A program made the translations under genes and the position numbers. Source: Lysobacterales bacterium (GTDB lineage Bacteria > Pseudomonadota > Gammaproteobacteria > Xanthomonadales > SZUA-5). Taken from it: 64,000 nucleotides of DNA. Positions 58,805 through 64,000 of the stretch are shown in pieces. The notes under the pieces are model-generated. The model saw only the letters and a program-made list of their open reading frames with translations. It had not been told where the DNA came from and searched no databases. The stretch spans positions 62,001-126,000 of the forward strand of contig JABAQR010000030.1 of the NCBI GenBank assembly GCA_019187485.1. The letters run 5' to 3'. Numbering within the stretch: position 1 is the stretch's first letter; every line of letters starts with the position of its first letter.

Positions 58805-59956
58805 TCAGTTCTTGCCCGCGAACAGTTCGCGCCCGACCAGCATGCGCCGGATTTCCTGGGTGCCGGCGCCGATTTCGTAGAGCTTGGCGTCGCGCAGCAG
58901 ACGGCCGGCGGGGTAGTCGTTGATGTAGCCGTTGCCGCCGAGCGACTGGATCGCCTCCAGCGACACGTCGACTGCGGCCTTCGAGCAGTACAGCAGGCAG
59001 CTCGCCGGATCCACGCGCGAGCGCAGGCCGGCATCGTAGTCCTGCGCCACGCGGTAGGCGTAGGCGCGCGAGGATTGCAGCGCGGTGTACATGTCGGCGA
59101 GCTTGGCCTGCATGATCCCGAAGGTGCCGATCGGCTGGTCGAACTGCTTGCGCTCGCGCACGTAGGCGAGAGTCAGGTCGAAGCCCGCCTGCATCAGCCC
59201 GAGCGGGCCGCCGGCGAGCACCAGGCGCTCGGTGTTGAGGCCGCTCATCAGCACCTTGACGCCCTGGTCGATCTCGCCAAGCACGTTCTCGGCCGGGATC
59301 TCGCAATCGTCGAAGACCAGCTCGCAGGTGTTGGAACCGCGCATACCGAGCTTGTCCAGCTTCTGCGCGCTGCGGAAGCCCGGCATGCCCTTCTCGACGA
59401 TGAAGGCGGTCATGCAGCGCGAGCCGCGGTCCTTCGGCGCGGTGCGCATGTACACCACCAGCACCTCGGCGTCCGGGCCGTTGGTGATCCACATCTTCGA
59501 GCCGTTCGCCACCCAGACGTCGCCGCGCTTCTCGGCGCGGCAGCTCATCGAGCCGACCACGTCCGAGCCGGCGCCGGGTTCGCTCATCGCCAGCGCGCCC
59601 ACCCACTCGCCGCTGCACAGCTTCGGCAGGTATTTCGTGCGTTGCGTCGGCGAGGCGTTGTTGTAGAGGTTCTGCACGCACAGGTTGGAGTGCGCGCCGT
59701 AGGACAGCCCCACCGAACCCGAGGCGCGCGAGATCTCCTCCATCGCGACCAGGTGCGCGAGGTAGCCCATGCCGCTGCCGCCGTACTCCGGATCGACCGT
59801 GATCCCGAGCAGCCCGAGCTCGCCGAGCTTGGGCCAGAGGTCGCGCGGAAAGCTGTTGCTCTTGTCGATCTCATCCGCCCGCGGCGCGATCTCGCTGTCG
59901 GCGAAACGCCGCACGGTGTCGCGCAACAGGTCCAGTTCTTCGCCGAGGGAGGTCAT
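58805..59956 (-). CDS. ivd: Acyl-CoA dehydrogenase, isovaleryl-CoA-type
   Basis: This flavoprotein oxidises isovaleryl-CoA in leucine breakdown. The 383-residue product has the acyl-CoA dehydrogenase fold with [29 protein letters not shown]-type motifs (here [20 protein letters not shown]), the catalytic Glu in [20 protein letters not shown], and the C-terminal [20 protein letters not shown] with [17 protein letters not shown]. The Glu in [13 protein letters not shown] matches the position used by isovaleryl-CoA dehydrogenases. The next gene on the strand is a leucine-type dehydrogenase. Assignment to isovaleryl-CoA rather than another short-branched substrate is moderate. Confidence 0.85.
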   Translation of the reverse strand: MTSLGEELDLLRDTVRRFADSEIAPRADEIDKSNSFPRDLWPKLGELGLLGITVDPEYGGSGMGYLAHLVAMEEISRASGSVGLSYGAHSNLCVQNLYNNASPTQRTKYLPKLCSGEWVGALAMSEPGAGSDVVGSMSCRAEKRGDVWVANGSKMWITNGPDAEVLVVYMRTAPKDRGSRCMTAFIVEKGMPGFRSAQKLDKLGMRGSNTCELVFDDCEIPAENVLGEIDQGVKVLMSGLNTERLVLAGGPLGLMQAGFDLTLAYVRERKQFDQPIGTFGIMQAKLADMYTALQSSRAYAYRVAQDYDAGLRSRVDPASCLLYCSKAAVDVSLEAIQSLGGNGYINDYPAGRLLRDAKLYEIGAGTQEIRRMLVGRELFAGKN

Positions 59957-60024
59957 GGGATCGCGCTCCGGTCTTGCCGTTCGGAGCGCTTTCCGACTGC
60001 GCTCCGCTCAGGCTTTGAATGGTG

Positions 60025-60138
60025 GACGCAAAGGACGCAAAGGGGCGCAAAGGACGCAAAAATAGAGCAGGGACACGATGGGCTGCTCATCATCCGCTCT
60101 TCTTTGCGTCCTTTGCGCCCCTTTGCGTCCTTTGCGTC
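60025..60138. repeat. Perfect 36-bp inverted repeat with 42-bp loop
   Basis: Left arm 60025-60060 and right arm 60103-60138 are exact reverse complements, composed of GACGCAAAGG / GACGCAAAG(GG) units. It sits between the two dehydrogenase genes (68 bp from one, 31 bp from the other). In RNA it would form a very stable stem; in DNA a cruciform. Confidence 0.92.
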
Positions 60139-60169
60139 ACGAATCAGCCGCCACGAACAGCGCGCCGGG

Positions 60170-61270
<1,101 letters not shown>

Positions 61271-61550
61271 GGCGGTCACTCTCTCGAAGGCGGGGAAGGC
61301 GCCGACGCGGGAGGCAGGCGCGCGACGGCCTTGGCGGCCGCGGAATCTTTCGCGCTGTAGCACCCTCCCGGCGTGCAAGCGGCGCGGATCATACGCAGAT
61401 GGGATGACTTGCCCAAGGTTGGTGCACTCCCGGCCGGGCCGCGGTTCAGGCTTCGATCGATTCGACGCGTGGACGCGGTGGGTGCTGCCGGCATCGGTCC
61501 AGGACCCCGGGGTGCGATAGGATCACGGCACCTGCAGCGGAGAGCACTCG
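61271..61550. other. Divergent intergenic region before the DUF2333 gene
   Basis: The 280 bp hold the divergent starts of the leucine-type dehydrogenase and DUF2333 genes. No repeat or clear promoter was recognised. Confidence 0.35.
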
Positions 61551-62609
61551 ATGGAAACCCAGGATGCCGTGGTGCCTTCGCCGCAGACACTGGAGACCGT
61601 GCCGCCGGCACGCAGTTGGCGCAACCTGTTCGGGCTGCGCGTGGTCGCGATCGCGCTCGCGCTGCTGGTCGTCGGCATGCTCGCGCTGATGTTCTGGTGG
61701 TCGACCGAGCCCGCGCGCTTCAGCGTCAAGGCCGCGGCGGAAGCGCGCGCGAAGGCCGCCGGGCAGCAGGTGGTGCCGGGCTACACCAGCGTCGCCACCT
61801 CGATCCGCATCGCCGAGACCCTGCTCGACAAGCGCGGTGGCTACCTGTCCAACGACATCGCGCCGCCGGGCGTGCTGATGGACAACATTCCCGAATGGGA
61901 GTTCGGCGTGCTCCAGCAGTTGCGCGACTTCACGCTCGCCTTGCGCAACGACTTCTCGCGCTCGCAGAGCCAGTCCGAGGACGACGTCGACCTGCGCGAG
62001 GCGCAGCCCTTGTTCGCCTACAGCAACGACCACTGGATCCTGCCTTCCACCGAGAGCCAGTACCGCAAGGGCATCGAGCACCTCGATGCCTACCTGAAGC
62101 GGCTCGCCGACGCCGACCAGTTCAATGCGCAGTTCTATGCGCGCGCCGACAACCTGGTCGCCTGGCTGTCGTTGGTCGAGAAGCAGATGGGCTCGCTGTC
62201 GCAGCGCCTGTCGATGAGCGTCGGCCAGGTGCGCATCAACACCGACCTCGCCAACGACGGCCAGGCCACCCAGTCGACCCCCGCGCCGGCGGTGGTGATC
62301 ACGCGCACACCCTGGATGCAGATCGACAACGTCTTCTACGAGGCGCGCGGCGCCAGTTGGGCACTGCTGCACCTGCTGCGCGCGATCGAACGCGACTTCG
62401 AGCCGGTGCTGAAAGACAAGAACGCGGCGATCAGCGTCAAGCAGATCATCCGCGAGCTGGAAGAGTCGCAGGCGGCGATCTACAGCCCGATCATTCTCAA
62501 CGGCGGTGGCTACGGCTTCTTCGCGAACCATTCCCTGGTGATGGCCAACTACATTTCGCGCGCCAACGCAGCCTTGATCGACCTGCGTAAACTCCTGGAG
62601 AGGGGGTGA
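61551..62609 (+). CDS. DUF2333 family membrane-anchored protein
   Basis: The 352-residue product has a cytoplasmic N-terminus, one TM helix (about 28-50, VVAIALALLVVGMLALMFWW) and a helical periplasmic domain with the family core TSIRIAETLLDKRGGYLSND, MDNIPEWEFGVLQQLRDF, and ILPSTESQYRKGIEHLDAYL. DUF2333 members are widespread in gammaproteobacteria, with unknown function. The stop codon is overlapped by the hairpin at 62606. Confidence 0.88.
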   Translation: METQDAVVPSPQTLETVPPARSWRNLFGLRVVAIALALLVVGMLALMFWWSTEPARFSVKAAAEARAKAAGQQVVPGYTSVATSIRIAETLLDKRGGYLSNDIAPPGVLMDNIPEWEFGVLQQLRDFTLALRNDFSRSQSQSEDDVDLREAQPLFAYSNDHWILPSTESQYRKGIEHLDAYLKRLADADQFNAQFYARADNLVAWLSLVEKQMGSLSQRLSMSVGQVRINTDLANDGQATQSTPAPAVVITRTPWMQIDNVFYEARGASWALLHLLRAIERDFEPVLKDKNAAISVKQIIRELEESQAAIYSPIILNGGGYGFFANHSLVMANYISRANAALIDLRKLLERG

Positions 62610-62659
62610 ATCGCGATCGCGCGCAGCGCGAGCCGGCGCATGCGCCGGCAGCGATTCAC
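62606..62659 (+). terminator. Nested palindrome spanning the DUF2333 stop
   Basis: Arms GTGAATCGC (62606-62614) and GCGATTCAC (62651-62659) enclose GCCGGCGCATGCGCCGGC (62632-62649), an 18-bp perfect palindrome. The outer arm covers the TGA at 62607-62609. No T-run follows; it may act in RNA stability or as a binding site. Confidence 0.55.
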
Positions 62660-62736
62660 GCCGAGGGCAGGAGCCGGAGGCCGGGCTGCCTGGCGAGCGC
62701 AGGATGCGCGAGGCTGACAGCAATCCGCGAGGCCGT

Positions 62737-63642
62737 TCAGTTCTGGGCCGGCAACTCCGGTGGCGTGATCGGCGTCTCGTCGGGCGTGTCTGCACGCAGT
62801 CCGTCGGGCACCAACTCATTCGTAAAGAAGGCGATCAGCGCGCGGTTGCAGGCGCCGATCGCGTCGAAAGGCGTGCCATGGCGGGAACCGGCGACTACGC
62901 GTAGCTCCGCGCGCAGGCGTCGGGCCCAGTTGCGCTTTTCCGCGAGTGGCGTGTAGTCGAGTTCGCCGACCAGCATCAGCATCCGCGTGGCGAAGTCCTC
63001 ACAGCGATCCGCGGCGCACCAGGCCGCCAGCGCCTGCGCACAACGCAGGTAGGGCTCCACCTGGCTGCGGCCGACCACTTCGACGACACGCTTGCGCATC
63101 GCGGCCTGGTGTGCGTGCGGGAACATCCGACGCGCGACCATGCGTGCGGTGCGCGGCAGGCCAAGCAGGCGCACCAGCGCAAGCTGTGTGTTCAATTCCA
63201 GCCACTTGCGCCAGTGATCGACGCGGTAGCTCGGCAAGCTGTTGATGGTCGCCATGGCGGTCACACGATGCGGCTGCTGCAACGTCATTTCCAGCGCCAC
63301 CGCGCCGCCCATCGAGAAGCCAGCGATGCCGATTCGATCAAACCCGAGCGCATCCATCAGTGCCCACAGTGCGACCGCGTGTCCGGCGATGGACACTTCC
63401 TTGTACGCAACGCTGCGGCCGCAGCCGGGAAGGTCCGGCACCAGCAGATGAAAATGGCCAGCCAGGGGTGTGATCTGGAAGGCCCAGTCCTCACCGCTCG
63501 AACCCAGTCCATGGATCAGTAGCAATGGTGGGCCGGCGCCAAAGCGGCGCAGATAGGGAAGCACGGTCGGTGTCGGACGGCGGCGTGTGCCAGGGTGCAC
63601 AAAGATTACGCGGAAGGTCCGACGAGTGCTTGCAGTGCTCAT
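62737..63642 (-). CDS. Alpha/beta hydrolase
   Basis: The 301-residue protein has the fold markers PPLLLIHGLGSSGEDWAFQI (HG oxyanion loop), DLPGCGRS, the nucleophile elbow IGIAGFSMGGAVALEM (Ser in GFSMG), and a late VVAGSRHGTPFD with the catalytic His. The catalytic Asp is probably in LMLVGELDYTP. It has no signal peptide, so it is probably cytoplasmic. The substrate is unknown; esterase-like or meta-cleavage-product-hydrolase-like roles are possible. ATG 63642 is the start; the longer frame before it lacks homology-like sequence. Confidence 0.84.
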   Translation of the reverse strand: MSTASTRRTFRVIFVHPGTRRRPTPTVLPYLRRFGAGPPLLLIHGLGSSGEDWAFQITPLAGHFHLLVPDLPGCGRSVAYKEVSIAGHAVALWALMDALGFDRIGIAGFSMGGAVALEMTLQQPHRVTAMATINSLPSYRVDHWRKWLELNTQLALVRLLGLPRTARMVARRMFPHAHQAAMRKRVVEVVGRSQVEPYLRCAQALAAWCAADRCEDFATRMLMLVGELDYTPLAEKRNWARRLRAELRVVAGSRHGTPFDAIGACNRALIAFFTNELVPDGLRADTPDETPITPPELPAQN

Positions 63643-63685
63643 ACACACCCGATCCAATACGCGGGACACTGCACTGGAGCCCGCC

Positions 63686-64000
63686 ATGCGTCCGCTGCAC
63701 GCGATCATCCTCGTAAGCGCGCTGCTTCCGGTTTGCGCCGCGATCCATGCCGCATCCGCACTCGCCCCCGGCACCCGGGTGGAAGCCTCGCCCCAGCAGA
63801 TGGAGCAGTTCTGGGAGCCTTGTGTCGTCGAGAGCGGACCCAATCAGTGGGATCAGTACCGACTGGAGTGCGCCGGTTACGTGCTGCCAGTGCCGTCGAA
63901 GTGGATTCGTGAGCCGCGCACGCCGGTCACCACGGCGGTCGCGGCGGCTCCGCCTCCGTCCGCGCCGTCGCAAGTTCCTGCCGCGTCTTCAACGCCGGAG
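63686..64000 (+). CDS. Secreted protein, N-terminal part (continues beyond window)
   Basis: ATG 63686 has GGAG 6 nt upstream and encodes a signal peptide (MRPLHAIILVSALLPVCAAI), then QMEQFWEPCVVESGPNQWDQ and YRLECAGYVLPVPSKWIREP with two cysteines, then a Pro/Ala/Ser-rich stretch up to the window edge. The frame is open to base 64000 (105 codons). It is divergent from the hydrolase at 62737, 43 bp away. No domain is recognisable in the visible part. Confidence 0.7.
   Translation, partial: MRPLHAIILVSALLPVCAAIHAASALAPGTRVEASPQQMEQFWEPCVVESGPNQWDQYRLECAGYVLPVPSKWIREPRTPVTTAVAAAPPPSAPSQVPAASSTPE

Overview
The window is a GC-rich, gene-dense stretch of a gammaproteobacterial chromosome. It most resembles the Xanthomonadales/Lysobacterales, perhaps the Rhodanobacteraceae side. 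The clues are the IDH3-like NAD-type isocitrate dehydrogenase, the nnrD-tsaE-amiC cluster, paired DUF2058 genes, secreted proteins with a Trp-Tyr-rich 'WYxP' domain, a C-terminal LFRNGFE tail, and GC-rich palindromic repeats that have entered coding sequence. This is inference from gene content; no rRNA is present to confirm it. No phage, insertion sequence or CRISPR array was seen. One tRNA-Val(GAC) is present.

Layout. 1-4.2 kb: sugar-nucleotide and hexose phosphate genes (galU end, a GT-C membrane glycosyltransferase, pgi). 4.2-10.2 kb: queG, nnrD/nnrE, tsaE, amiC, an RfaH/NusG-type factor and a DUF2058 gene. 10.3-17.7 kb: a reverse-strand run lpxL - ArsR/methyltransferase fusion - metH, divergent from waaA. 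17.7-25.4 kb: a decayed Fic gene, a secreted cyclophilin, a GntP permease, an HD-GYP response regulator and rmuC. 25.6-32 kb: gyrA, a 7Fe ferredoxin, a WS/DGAT-like acyltransferase, nadK and tRNA-Val. 32.5-39.9 kb: ppx-ppk1, an M48/BepA-like protease, the complete tusDCB-tusE sulfur relay, glutaredoxin and an AhpD-like protein. 40-45 kb: a secreted WYxP protein, NAD-IDH, a SnoaL-like protein, a PD40 beta-propeller pseudogene and a peptidoglycan-active M15-type protein. 45.3-50.1 kb: phasin, patatin, alpha/beta hydrolase, PrxQ and a PHA-system protein. 50.2-56 kb: a tight four-gene cluster encoding a cupredoxin-like protein, a transmembrane Ser/Thr kinase with a cyclase-like module, an outer-membrane barrel and a double-FHA membrane protein. 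56-64 kb: a degenerate GGDEF protein, a VCBS-repeat secreted protein, isovaleryl-CoA-type and leucine-type dehydrogenases, DUF2333, a hydrolase and a truncated secreted protein.

Three things stand out. First, a dispersed, foldable element of about 145-170 nt occurs in two fuller copies and one partial copy. One copy ends in a terminator-like hairpin with a U-tract placed just before the tusD ribosome binding site, so it could act as a leader attenuator; the family could also be a small RNA. Second, the 50-56 kb cluster looks like an envelope-spanning phosphosignalling unit linking a periplasmic copper-site protein, a kinase and an FHA effector. Third, GC-rich inverted or tandem repeats interrupt metH in frame and lengthen the protein without breaking it, and a perfect 36-bp inverted repeat separates the two branched-chain catabolism dehydrogenases.

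All calls come from reading the sequence. Family names are from recognised motifs, not from database searches. Start sites were chosen by Shine-Dalgarno position, signal peptides and overlap with neighbours.
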